Shown one piece after another: positions 52,518 through 64,000 of a stretch of 64,000 nt of DNA (positions are counted from its first letter, which is position 1; each line of letters starts with the position of its first letter). The notes beneath the pieces were generated by a model, which was not told the DNA's origin, made no database searches, and was given only the letters and a program-made list of their open reading frames with translations. Origin of the DNA: Oikopleura dioica (taxonomy: Eukaryota; Chordata; Appendicularia; Copelata; Oikopleuridae); the NCBI GenBank assembly GCA_907165135.1, contig OU015568.1, forward strand, positions 11,478,501-11,542,500, read 5' to 3'. The position numbers and the translations under genes are program-made.

Positions 52518-55500
52518 TTTTAGACTTTATTTATTCTGCTCACTAAGATGCGCCTCTGATATAAATAGTAACAGAGCTGTGTCAGTTCCGCCGGTCAGAC
52601 CGCTGTGATGAGTAATATTCCGAAAGATAAGTTTTATTACAAAGCAATAAATTATTGATAACGTTTTGTAATCCAAAATTTTTATAGAATTCGTTCATAC
52701 TTCTCTGAAAAGAACGGAGAATAGTCTCGTCTGCTATCGTGAATATAAACCTGCGCAAATACAAGTTCTAATCCTTCTCCCAACGAGAGAATGCATAAAT
52801 GGATCAATCACGCGGCGATTTTCGTCCAAGTTCATCCCTCAAACGCGTTCAATTCTTTATTCAAAAACGCTAAACTAGCGGACAAAAACTCAAGTGAACC
52901 AAAAAATGTTTTTCTAAATAATTTAGTCCGAAAGCCACAAGAATCTCTCTAGTCAACGTGTAAGCCAAATGAATTCCCTGTACTATTTCAGACCTAGAAT
53001 TGGCCAGATCCTTTGTGCAAATCCTATTTTTCGAAAATTCCTGAGGTAGACCTCATCGTCGTGGTTTGCACTCGCGTTCTCCCAAATTAAAGCGATTCTA
53101 AGTGGCACTACACACGCGGGAAAGACCTTTTAGATAGCAAAAGGACGTTTCCGACTTTTCAAGTTGCCGATTAATTATTGACATCGAGGGATCGTTTTTC
53201 GAGTAGCGCTTAATTACGAGAAAGTATTGAATATCCCGCTTCAGCACTTTTTTTCAAAAATGTCAAACGTGTGTTTGAAGTGAGATTCGAATTAAAACCT
53301 CAAACGTTTATCGCTCCTCTGCCTTCTCAAGATACTGCTTCCTATCTGGGAGTAGCTTGCGTTTAGCCTTTTCATAATCCTGGCCGCTGTCTATGGCTGG
53401 CTGAGGTGCCAGATGTCTTCCATCACGCCGATATCGCCAGTTTACATAATCCGCCCTTACAACAAAAATGGCAGAGAGGCTTAGTCTCTGGATAAAAGAT
53501 ATTTAGAAGGACTTTTAATACGCGATGGAAATTTGGAAGTTTCGACTGACTCTCTTTTCTTATCAAGAAACCTTTTAATTTCGAATATCGTAAAAGGCGA
53601 ACTTGGAGCCGCATAAAATCGAGAGAAAACTGAGCAATTAGACCATACAGGGCAGGTTCCATCTCGGATTCAGAACGATCTAAATACTAATCCGCGCGGG
53701 GATTACCCTAAACGTAATGCGCCGATTGGCGTGAAATCCCCTGCCTATCTTTCGTAATTTCGCTGGCTTTGGAACGTGGCACTTATTTCGGTCCAGTTTT
53801 TTCGACGAGAGATGATCGCTTCCGCCTCACTCATTATAAAACAGTTACTTCGGATGTTTACGTGAGAAACACTTTTGCCGCAAAATGGAAGCGACACAGC
53901 AGATTCATCCGGAATCGGGAAATCGCCAACCCAGATTTTTCACTTCCTTTCTATCCTTCCCAGATTTTCATTTTAGAAGTTTTTCAAGATGGCTTTCTTT
54001 TTTAAAAAAGAAGCTGGGCTGGGCAATCTGTGTAGAAAGCCTGAGTCAGGTTCTGACGATCCGAAATGAAAAGCCGGAAAGCGTCATTGCTACGACGAAG
54101 CCACAATTTGTCTCTTTTATATTGGGGAAGCCGCTTTGCGGCTTCTTTTTTTTTTAAAGCCGCTACGCAGCTTTTCTTTTTGGGTCTTCAGAATCTGACT
54201 CATGTTTCCTACTCAGGTTGCTGAGCCCAGAAACGAAGAAAATAGATTAAATATTCAACTAAACAGTTAAATAACGCTTCGACTGTAGAGTTTCGAGAAG
54301 TAAGGATGCTTTTGGTTATGAGCTGGATTCATTCTCCGCCGCAAATGCTCTGTCTAACGGGGTACTTGACGCTAGAAGCTCGCAGATTTACATTTTTTCT
54401 GTTCAATTTCGCGGGTGCTCGAAAAATTCTAGCTCCGAAAAGCACCATAATGAACGGCAAGAAGCATAATTTCCTTCTTCTGTCGCACTTCTTCGCACTA
54501 GCGGGTGGAAAATGGAAGCACGATTAAAATGGAAGTTGGTGCTTTCAGATGATTATTTTTGGCGAAATATATAGTTCGTTTGATCCCATTACGTCCACTC
54601 GTTTCTGTTTGGAGCTTTAGATAAGCTCAGCGGAGAAAAGGAAATATTTTAAAAGAGCTTATTAGAATACACGTTCTAAAAATATAACCCCGTTTATGGA
54701 CCTTTTTGAACGTCAGAAACGCTCTTCACAAAGATCATTTCAACTCGGCGAGTCCGAATTCTAGTCCGAAAAAGTTCGTGGGAGCTGGGAAGGAGTCATA
54801 TGTATTCTAGCATAAGCACTGTATCGCCTCCACCGCAACAGATCGGAGACCGACTTGAGCCCGTTTCCGTGACATGCATACCGCTACTCACCGGTGAATG
54901 CTGATCAGTTAAGGGTTAACTGACGAGGGCACTTAAATCAACCCGGATAGAGAACGTAATCCTGAGTGATATATTCAAATTTATTTTAATCAACTCAGAG
55001 TTTTTTCTTATTCGTCTTACCAACGCAAAACTACTTCCTGCTTTTCATCACTGATTGAATCACTGATGATTAATTAAAACAAGAAAAGAGTAAGAGAGAG
55101 AATTGGTCCACTTGAAGATGAGCTTTAGAAATTTAGAGGTGTTAGAAACAACTTTAATCTCAAGTACAAGTAATTACTGTAAGTAACTCTTCTATTCTCA
55201 GTAAAATATGGAAGTTCCAAATAAGGATGCTGACACAAATTGGCCAGCCATTACCAAGTGTTACGTTTACGAAGCAAATAAAATTATATAACCTTATTAT
55301 TCTCTACAGTTTTATATCAAATTATGAGAAGAAATTTAGTAGAAATTATATAATCGCTGACTGCCAGAGGGATGAAATGCTCTGCCCCGAGTCTCGTGCA
55401 AGTCCTAATCATGCCTTATTTGCGTGTTCAAGGCGAAAGTCGCCTGAAGTGCGTTTACATAACCTTTCTGCAAGGTCTACCTAGCTGACCATTACATAAT

Positions 55501-56167
55501 TCTCACGCAACCCTGGAAACTAAAAGACCGATTTACCGAATTTCTAGAGCACCTATTTTCATTTTTAAAATTCCAAAGCCAAGTTCAGTTGCGTTTTCAA
55601 CTTTGACAAAAAGAGGTAGCCAAGACAACGGATTTTTGCTTTATAAGTTTTTTACAATCACGCGGCGGGTTCGTGTAACTGACCAAATGCTCGCGATAAA
55701 ATCGAGAAGAAGCAGTCGCAGCCCGTCACATTACCGGAAAAATTTAAATAGAGAAGAGTACTAACCGAAAAAAATCGAACTTTCGAAAGAAACTCGCGAG
55801 CTTCAGAATTTCACGAGCTTCAGCAACAAACGCCTTCCATAGCCACTTTACCTACACCCTTCTCTAGACCAATTTATGTTGTGCTTCGTCCAAATCAAAA
55901 TCGTAGAGATCAAAAGACTGCCTTCAAAAACCTCCGAAAGAACAACCCAAAAGCCTCATTGTGACAACCTTATTGAGCCTATATTCACTTCCCTCACTTT
56001 GTTCGATACGTAATAGACCCTTGAATTTTATACGTACCCACGTCGCTGCCCACATCGAACAAGAGAGGAAACGCTTTTCATGTTCCACTTTGTCAATCTA
56101 CAGTCAAAAAACTTTTTAAAAATGTCAACTTACCACGTAAATTTAGAGTTTTTGTTGTTCGTTCAAA
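52518..56167. other. Gene-poor interval before GAPDH
   Basis: About 3.6 kb without a supported gene. Short frames (53423-53662, 53769-54157, 54306-54527, 55227-55484) lack family resemblance. A GC hairpin with a T run at 54127-54155 is described separately. Confidence 0.45.
54127..54155. other. GC hairpin followed by T run
   Basis: GAAGCCGC-TTT-GCGGCTTC (54127-54145) is a perfect 8-bp stem directly followed by ten T, then AAAGCCGCTACGCAGCTTTT as a second, weaker copy. It looks like a bacterial intrinsic terminator, but in an animal genome a Pol III terminator, hairpin RNA end or chance is more likely. Confidence 0.35.
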
Positions 56168-57507
<1,340 letters not shown>

Positions 57508-57986
57508 AGCTCCTTTTTGCCTAGCAAAGCTAATTTATGAAAAAACAGTCTGTGCTACCACAAGTGCTCAAGGAAAGCATTTACTCTGTCTATGTTGATA
57601 TGTTATGTGTCCAAATCTGTTCAAAACCTTCAAAATTCCATACGGAATAAACGTTCAAGTTTAAAACCTACCCAGCCTTGTCTTTCTTTTTATTGTTTCT
57701 AGGTTCGAAAATGTTAAACGAACTGAAAGGAAGTCCTCATTAAACCTACGTAATTTCTTCTGAATGAATCGCGGTAGACATTAAATTCTTTGAGAAAGTT
57801 GCTGATGTTCGTTCTGTAGTCCCCCACCCTCTTTCTCTCTCCTACGATTGGTTGACGAAAGGAAAGCCCCAGCACTCGAGGCTGACTCACGGATATTTGA
57901 AGATAATTTCGACGTTTCTTTTCAATCCAAAGGTCACTCCTACAAGGACGCGTTTTTGAGACCAAAAATTCCAAAGAAATAGAGAG

Positions 57987-60284
57987 ATGGACGAAAGAAG
58001 CGTTTACTCGATCTATTTTTCGAAGAAAGCCCAAAAAGAAGCAATAAATTTTCTAGTTGGAGAATTGGAAAGAAATAAATGGAAGACATCTTTTTACGAC
58101 GGAGAAAGCAGAATTTTGTTGATACATCCGACGCTAGAGGGACTCTATCTTTCGGCGGAGCGATACTTTTTGTACAAGAAATGCAACAGTGTTCCTCCCT
58201 TTCAGCCTTTCAACTCTGACATAAAGGAAGGGATCCTATAAGTGAAAATACATGGTTTGATGTTACGGTAATAAACTGAAATCATCATTTAATGATCCCA
58301 ACTATAGGATCAATTCATCCACATCGAAAATGGCATTGATTTTTTCACAGCAGCAGAACAATTGCTGTTGATAAAGAAGGACTTGGAGAATCTCCGAGCT
58401 GGGGACAAAGATTCAATTGTTCCTGGTCATCCTGAAGCAACTCTCTACCCGGGGAAGAGTATTTTGCGGAGATTTATATCAGCTGAACTGATTGGTGAGC
58501 ATTATCCTCTTCATGATCGGGAAGATTTGGATAAGCTTAGAGCTTCTTGGCTTCGAAACAAGGAGAGGATTTGAAATTAATGCTATTGAATAGCTTTAGT
58601 TGAAGTATGATGATTAGATTTTCAATCCGACTAAGTTAAACTTGATCAACCAGCCACTGAAGATGCTGGATGAATATTTCGGAGTAGAACTTGGGCTATA
58701 TTTTTCGTTTGTTGAGACGTACGCACGCGCACTCGTTGTTTTAGTTCTCGTCATTTTCGCAAACATGGTATTAAATTTGAACCCGATGCTGACTTCCGTC
58801 CTTGTGATTGCCTGGTCTTTCGGGTTTATTCTTGTCTGGAGACGCGGTGAAATGGACCGGGCTTATAAGAAAGGAATTCTGAACACTGTCGAACGTGGAT
58901 GGGAGGAAGCGCGTCCAGAGCATTTCGGAAAGCTTTCCAGAAACGAGATTACCGGAAAACAAGAGCCGCATTACGGGACGGGTTAGAAACATGTTTGCAT
59001 TTTTATCAAAGGTGTGGCTCCAAAAGAGCGCTCCGGCATTTTCAACTACAACGCGCGAACTTTAGATCACTAAAAAGCATTTGAAAAAATGCCTTTTTGA
59101 AAAAATTTATATGTTTTGAAACCAATTAAAAGATCCATTCAAGCAGAAGATGAGAATAATCGCTTCATACAGTGCAACTGCCCTCTGTTGCTATGCGTCG
59201 TATCTGATCATGGAATACTATTATTCTTGGGAAAAATATGCGTACGCTGAATTTGGAATCGACTCTTACACGGCCATGGTTCCCGGAATTATCTACACGA
59301 TTATCGTTATCATCACTTCCCAAAAATACCGCCAATTCGCCCGGAAATTGACAAACTTCGAAAACCACCGAACGGAATCCGCCTTTCAGAAAAACCTTCT
59401 CGCCAAGTTACTCGTGTTCGAATTCATCAACAACTTCCTCGTCCTGTACCTCCTCGCGTTCATTTACGAAGATCTGGAAATGCTCAGGAGTACCGTGATA
59501 ACTACGATGACAATTTCTCAAGTTTTCGTTGAAATTTTCGAAGGCGTGGTACCATTCATGGTATATAAGAAGCGGACTAAGGAAGGGCTTTTGTGAATGC
59601 GCTGGAATGTTTTTAGTTACAATAAGTGTTAAGTACACACTCGTATTAAAACTCTTAGTTGATTGATAAAAGAAGATAAGCCTGGAAAGAATTTGAATAA
59701 GAACTTTTCGAACCTGTGCGAGCAAGCGACGTACGAAGCGAACCGAGACGAGTACGAAGGGCACTTTGATGAGTACCTCGAGATTTGGATTCAATTCGGC
59801 TACGTAGTCCTCTTCACTTCTATTTACGAGTACGCGCCGCTCTGTGCTCTCGTCGCCACGATTATCGAAATTAGAAATGACGCGCACAAGTTTTTGAATC
59901 TATTCAAGAGGCCGGAATCTAGAATCGCCGGTGAGTTCAGCCTGTTTAGAATTTCAACCTGGAGAACAACAAAGCCTTCCAAATGCTCGAATTTCAATAC
60001 CCATTTTCATTTCAGAGTCAATTGGCTTCTGGGACGACGCATTCTCGCTGCTTGCATTCCTCGCGATTCCAACCCAGATCGGTCTCGGAAAGATGATGGG
60101 CCTCACAACCTGGAAAAAGGCAGCGATTGCCGAGCACTTGGTCATCTTCCTCGCAGTCTTCGTTAACAGGCTCCGGCCATGTCCAGCAGAAACGCAAAAA
60201 CAAATAGACCGCGACGAGTATTTTAGAACTCATCGTCACGAGAGCCATTTACTGAAAAAAGTTCAGGAAAATAAACACGATTGA
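57987..60284 (+). CDS. ANO10: Anoctamin (TMEM16), ANO10/ANO8-like
   Basis: Six exons: 57987-58226, 58308-58562, 58618-58981, 59133-59581, 59681-59930, 60016-60284; 608 aa. Family blocks: GIDFFTAAEQLLLIKKDLEN, LYPGKSILRRF, PLHDREDLDKLRASW, YFGVELGLYFSF at the first membrane segment, RRGEMDRAYKKGIL, NEITGKQEPHYG, FENHRTESAFQKNLLAKLLV, FDEYLEIWIQFGYVVLF and GFWDDAFSLL. The ANO8/10 branch is mainly intracellular and linked to lipid scrambling and contact sites. Introns 1, 2 and 4 have no usable GT; frame and phase close exactly with GA-AG borders (donors AAG then GAAGGG, GAGAGG, GAAGGG). Introns 3 and 5 are GT-AG. Human ANO10 is 660 aa. ANO8 versus ANO10 is not settled. Confidence 0.85.
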
Positions 60285-63200
60285 AGAAGTTTTTAGATTC
60301 ACTTTTCCGTAACTTTGAGCGCGGAATGCTGAGTAAGGAGTCCGAAACGGGCACGTAAGTGGACATAGGGTGTCGGAATTCAGCCCTCGTTCGCAGGCAT
60401 GGGTCGCGCACCGCTTGTTGGAATTTCAGTCCCAGCAGTTTTCAGAAACTCTTGGAAATTCAAAATGTTGCTCTTAGATGATCCTTTTCTACGGGGAATA
60501 GAAGTTACTGGGCTCTAAGTACAGTGGTGAATCCTCGATTGGGAAGGACGCGCTGAATCCTCGATTGGGAAGCGGCAGCGCATATAGCAAGCCAATCTCT
60601 AGAGAAGAGCGGTGCGGACCGAATCCTCGATTGGGAAGCGGCAAGTCAAAGTGACCTTCCCAATCGAGGATTCACCACTGTAATCTGATAAGCGAATTAC
60701 GGGCGAGTTATTACTTCTGGGCATTTGGGAAACAACGATTGATGAAAATCAAAACGCTCGTCTTGATGTGGCGATATTTTGAGCGGCGCAGGCTTCTAAA
60801 AACATGTTGCTACCAAAAACTTGTTGTTGCTCGTAGTTTATTTGGGACACAGTGTAACACTTTGCTCGAAAATCCCATTTGTAACATTTATTCGCAATTC
60901 CACGATAATCTAATATTTAGGGGAAACGTTGACGAGAGAGCTTACAGGGAAATTTCTCAACTCCAAAATCAACATCACTTTTTTTTGCTTTGGCACATCA
61001 TCTCCTGGCATGTTTTTTCTACGAACATCCCTTTGAAAGGTGTGGTGCGCTTATGAAGCGCGTCAATTTTTAGTGTAAAATTCGATTCCGCCACTCTCTT
61101 TTAACGAGTGCTCATTGTTTTCAATTCAATGCTACCGTTCGGCGAAGTTGCATTGCCTCTACCTACGTGGTCCCTCTTTCATTTATATTCTCTGATGTTA
61201 CAAAGAAGTAAAAATGTTCGATTACGTATTCGTGTAATTCGCGGATTAGGAAGAGAAACACAAGTCCGGCGAAAAATTCTCTATATGTTCTATTGCTGAA
61301 ATTCTATCATTTTCACAACGGGTTATCTTAAGTACCATGTCAAGCTAATCCTATAATGATGATGCTTAGAGGGAAAATTATCAACTTTCGTCTTGAGATT
61401 AGCAGAAACCCAGGGTAACTTCCTCTCTCAGTAGGATCGCTTCTCCATGAATAGCAATATTCACGGAAATTCTAGTTTCGAGGAAATTTTGGACTAAATG
61501 AACTTTTTTGTTGAAAGACACGGCAAAAGTGCAAAACGGCTACGTAGCGCGATGCAGGCCTTCGTGAATCCACAATCCGCTTCCCAGAATCACCCAAATA
61601 CTGATAAAGCTACACAGGCAGGAGATATGATCAGCTTTCTTTGTAACACGTGTAGATCTTCTAAAGACGCGTTCGACGAGATCAGTCTCTAAAATCCCAC
61701 CATGTTAGTGCTGATAATATCAGTTGGCGATATTCAACTTGGGCTGGTATATTCCGATAACCCAAATATTATGGCATTTATGTTAATGGCTTAACGCTCT
61801 ACCGCATCACCAATACAACCATCAATAAACTCCGAATTGCCGTATCTACTCGATATCTAAGAATAATCACTTCCTTCTCGCTACACCTTTTTGATAAAAA
61901 AAATGGTCGATAAAAGTCTCTTTCGAGTACCACAGTACTAACCGCAATACTACTACCTAGAACACGTCACTTTCAGAAAGCACCGTATAATTATCCTGCC
62001 AAGTTCAAGAGGACCCCCTTGTCAAATTTTTACAGTTCTTTTTTCGTGAAAAGGAAATTATACCCGAGTAAGTTTCTTTCAAAAAAGTTTGTTGTAATCA
62101 CAACCGATCTCCGCGAGCCATCTAAATATCGTCGCAAGCATAAGGGAAGTGGAGGTATTCTAAGTTTAGAACTAACCACACTTCTTGTTTCCGGACATTC
62201 CCGTAGGTGAGGGAACACGCCATGTTTCCGCCACTACAGCGTAGTCACTAAAGATTGGCAAAACTCCGCACTAACGTGAAAGCAGACCACAAAACGTAGC
62301 ATTAATTTTGTGTTCCTCAACGTGATCGATTATAAAACTGACATAAATTGAAAAATAAACGATTAAGACATCTACAAGAAATGGAGTTTTTTAAAGTGGA
62401 ACACAAATAAAAGACATTTTCTAGCCATTTTCTGCAGAAAATGACATTTTCTGACTTGTTTTCGAGGCCAAGATATTAAAGCAAAGTCTTTGCGATCGTA
62501 TAATTAGCTCTTCTGTAATAAAAACAGCGTCTAATTAACGCCAGTAATTAAATTTGCAAAATCGAACGGCTCTCTATTTTGCGCTCAAACCGGAATTCTA
62601 AATTTGACGCTATCAACCCAAGTCCGGAATTCACCAATTACAGATTTCGTTAATTAGACAAGCTTTCTTCATCTCGTAATTTTGGGAGGGGGACAATATT
62701 CATTTAAAAAACGTAGCATGCGATGCATGTGTGTGGCAGGGTAGATGTTACAAGTCCCAACACGCTTAAATTTCTCCCTGTTTGCACAAAAATATGGGCT
62801 AATGCTCTTTCCTCAGTTCACACGTTTGTGGCAATGGATGGGATTTCATTTGCACACAAATAGGGAAACATTTGTGAAACACAACAATCTGGTAGAGAAG
62901 CGCCTGCTTGCTTGTTTATACAGCACAAGAAGAATAGGACAAGGCCAACTGATAAGGAAATCAAGAGATAGCCAAGTTTTTCAAGGGCTTCCTCGTCATT
63001 TTTTGGGAAGGACAGGTTTTTTATTATAACTCAAGTTTGATAACTTCTGAGTCAGACTTTTCGACCATGAAATCCTCCGTTGTAAATAATCATATCAGCA
63101 TATATCTTGCTCTGACTCTATCAGAAAAATTACGCGGAAATATCGAGTTTCCCTTTTCATCAAAATTAGCTTGACATTAAAAATAAATTAATCTTTGTAA

Positions 63201-64000
63201 GAAAGTTGACCCTCTACGTCAGTCTTTGTTGACTCCGGTGATTATCTGCCGGACAGGGGATTCTTCAAGTACTTAGTGTTAGGCTCATTTTTCGATAAAA
63301 TTTTCAAGTTGCGTCATGCGTTTGGGGCGAGTCTAAGTTTATCGCGACCTTGAAGGTTATCACTGGCCTCTGCGGAATTCCGGGATAACGGATAAAGTCG
63401 CAGCTTATCGAGCTGAGAAATCATTAACGACTCCTGCAAAATATACACAACGCATAATGTCCAAGGCATTTTCGCTTTCGATGAAGCTACTTGAAAGCTA
63501 TCTTGTTTCATAAACATTTTTTTTCGCTTATTCGTCTTTTGATAAATACGTAAGGAAATATGATAGCCTAAGTAGCGCGTTATACTTCTTGTTTTGCATA
63601 ATTTTTTATGTTCCCATTGTACCCCGAATAAAATTCTGTGCTTTTATGTCTTTATTTCTAAAAAGATGTTTGCATAATTAATAAACACGGGAACATATTC
63701 GACTTGCAGTCGCTCGTTTTCAGACCGAAATGGGTGACCAAAAGACGTGTTTAATTGCGTGCACTGGTCAGCACCTTGTACCGCTTGGGTGTTCCTCTCG
63801 TTGAAGCTATTTTTACATATCTTGCGATGATCAGACCAGCTCTAGAACCAACGTGATCACAGGGGAGCGCACACCCTTACCGCAAAAAAATGCGTTTTAG
63901 AAAAAATTCAAAAATTGAATATGCAAATTTTTCTCAGAAAAAAGGACCTTCTGTATTTGATCTTCAGATGAGAGATTTAAGATCTTTCGAAATAATTTTT
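60285..64000. other. Gene-poor right end
   Basis: About 3.7 kb, AT-rich, holding one miniature element near 60.5 kb but no supported gene. Frames at 60739-61056, 61498-61692, 62019-62210 and 62745-63029 lack family resemblance and splice context. Confidence 0.45.
60520..60682. mobile_element. Tc1/mariner-type miniature element
   Basis: Element 60522-60680 (159 bp) flanked by TA. Inverted ends begin CAGTGGTGAATCCTCGATTG. The unit GAATCCTCGATTGGGAAG occurs three times in the left and middle part and once inverted at the right end. No gene inside. Confidence 0.85.

Noticed and set aside
57714-58034. Minus-strand frame between GAPDH and the anoctamin gene
   Set aside because: Overlaps the anoctamin first exon on the other strand and has no recognisable content.
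60739-63029. Several frames of 63-105 codons in the right end
   Set aside because: Atypical composition, no conserved motifs and no exon-like flanks.

Overview
The window is a compact animal genome segment that best fits an appendicularian tunicate of the Oikopleura type; this is inferred from gene style, not from a species-specific marker. Support: orthologues of animal housekeeping genes, introns mostly 38-80 bp, very short gaps between same-strand genes, splice-acceptor-like TTTTCAG sequences lying directly before start codons (as expected for spliced-leader trans-splicing of operons), and several introns that keep reading frame only with GA-AG or GG-AG borders.

Layout. 1.1-3.6 kb: RPS15 (uS19) and a FKBP4/5-like immunophilin. 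3.8-8.8 kb: USP39, whose coding exon is split by a 2.9-kb hAT-type element with an 8-bp target duplication and other elements nested inside. 9-11.3 kb: V-ATPase subunit A. 11.7-14.0 kb: probable operon RPF1-TSPAN31-like. 14.3-21.6 kb: probable operon PWP2-PPP1R8-RAB3GAP2. 21.7-24.0 kb (minus): choline transporter SLC5A7. 24.2-28.3 kb: two unrecognised small genes and a divergent, structurally difficult gene with a receptor-ectodomain-like fold. 29.3-31.9 kb: secreted sushi-domain trypsin-like protease. 32.1-35.7 kb (minus): six-domain protein disulfide isomerase ending in KDEL. 37-37.7 kb: secreted cystine-knot-like factor. 38.3-39.1 kb: intronless PIM-like kinase. 39.2-41.5 kb (minus): CYP3-like cytochrome P450 whose exon carries a second hAT-type insertion. 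41.8-43.3 kb (minus): single-pass EGF-like membrane protein. 45.5-50.1 kb: tentative coiled-coil gene with introns full of transposable elements. 51.7-52.5 kb (minus): intronless 279-aa orphan. 56.2-57.5 kb: GAPDH. 58-60.3 kb: anoctamin-10-like TMEM16 with three apparent GA-AG introns. 43.3-45.5, 52.5-56.2 and 60.3-64 kb are gene-poor.

The most interesting signal: two related non-autonomous hAT-like elements (ends CAGRGTTCG) sit in conserved coding exons of USP39 and a P450. In both cases the element end plus the duplicated target can serve as an in-frame intron (GT-AG in USP39, GG-AG in the P450). This suggests ongoing birth of introns from transposons in a genome that tolerates non-canonical introns; one host gene, USP39, is itself a spliceosome factor and also shows a 1-nt frame break. 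All exon borders were set by reading frame, phase and remembered protein family sequence; no alignment was run.
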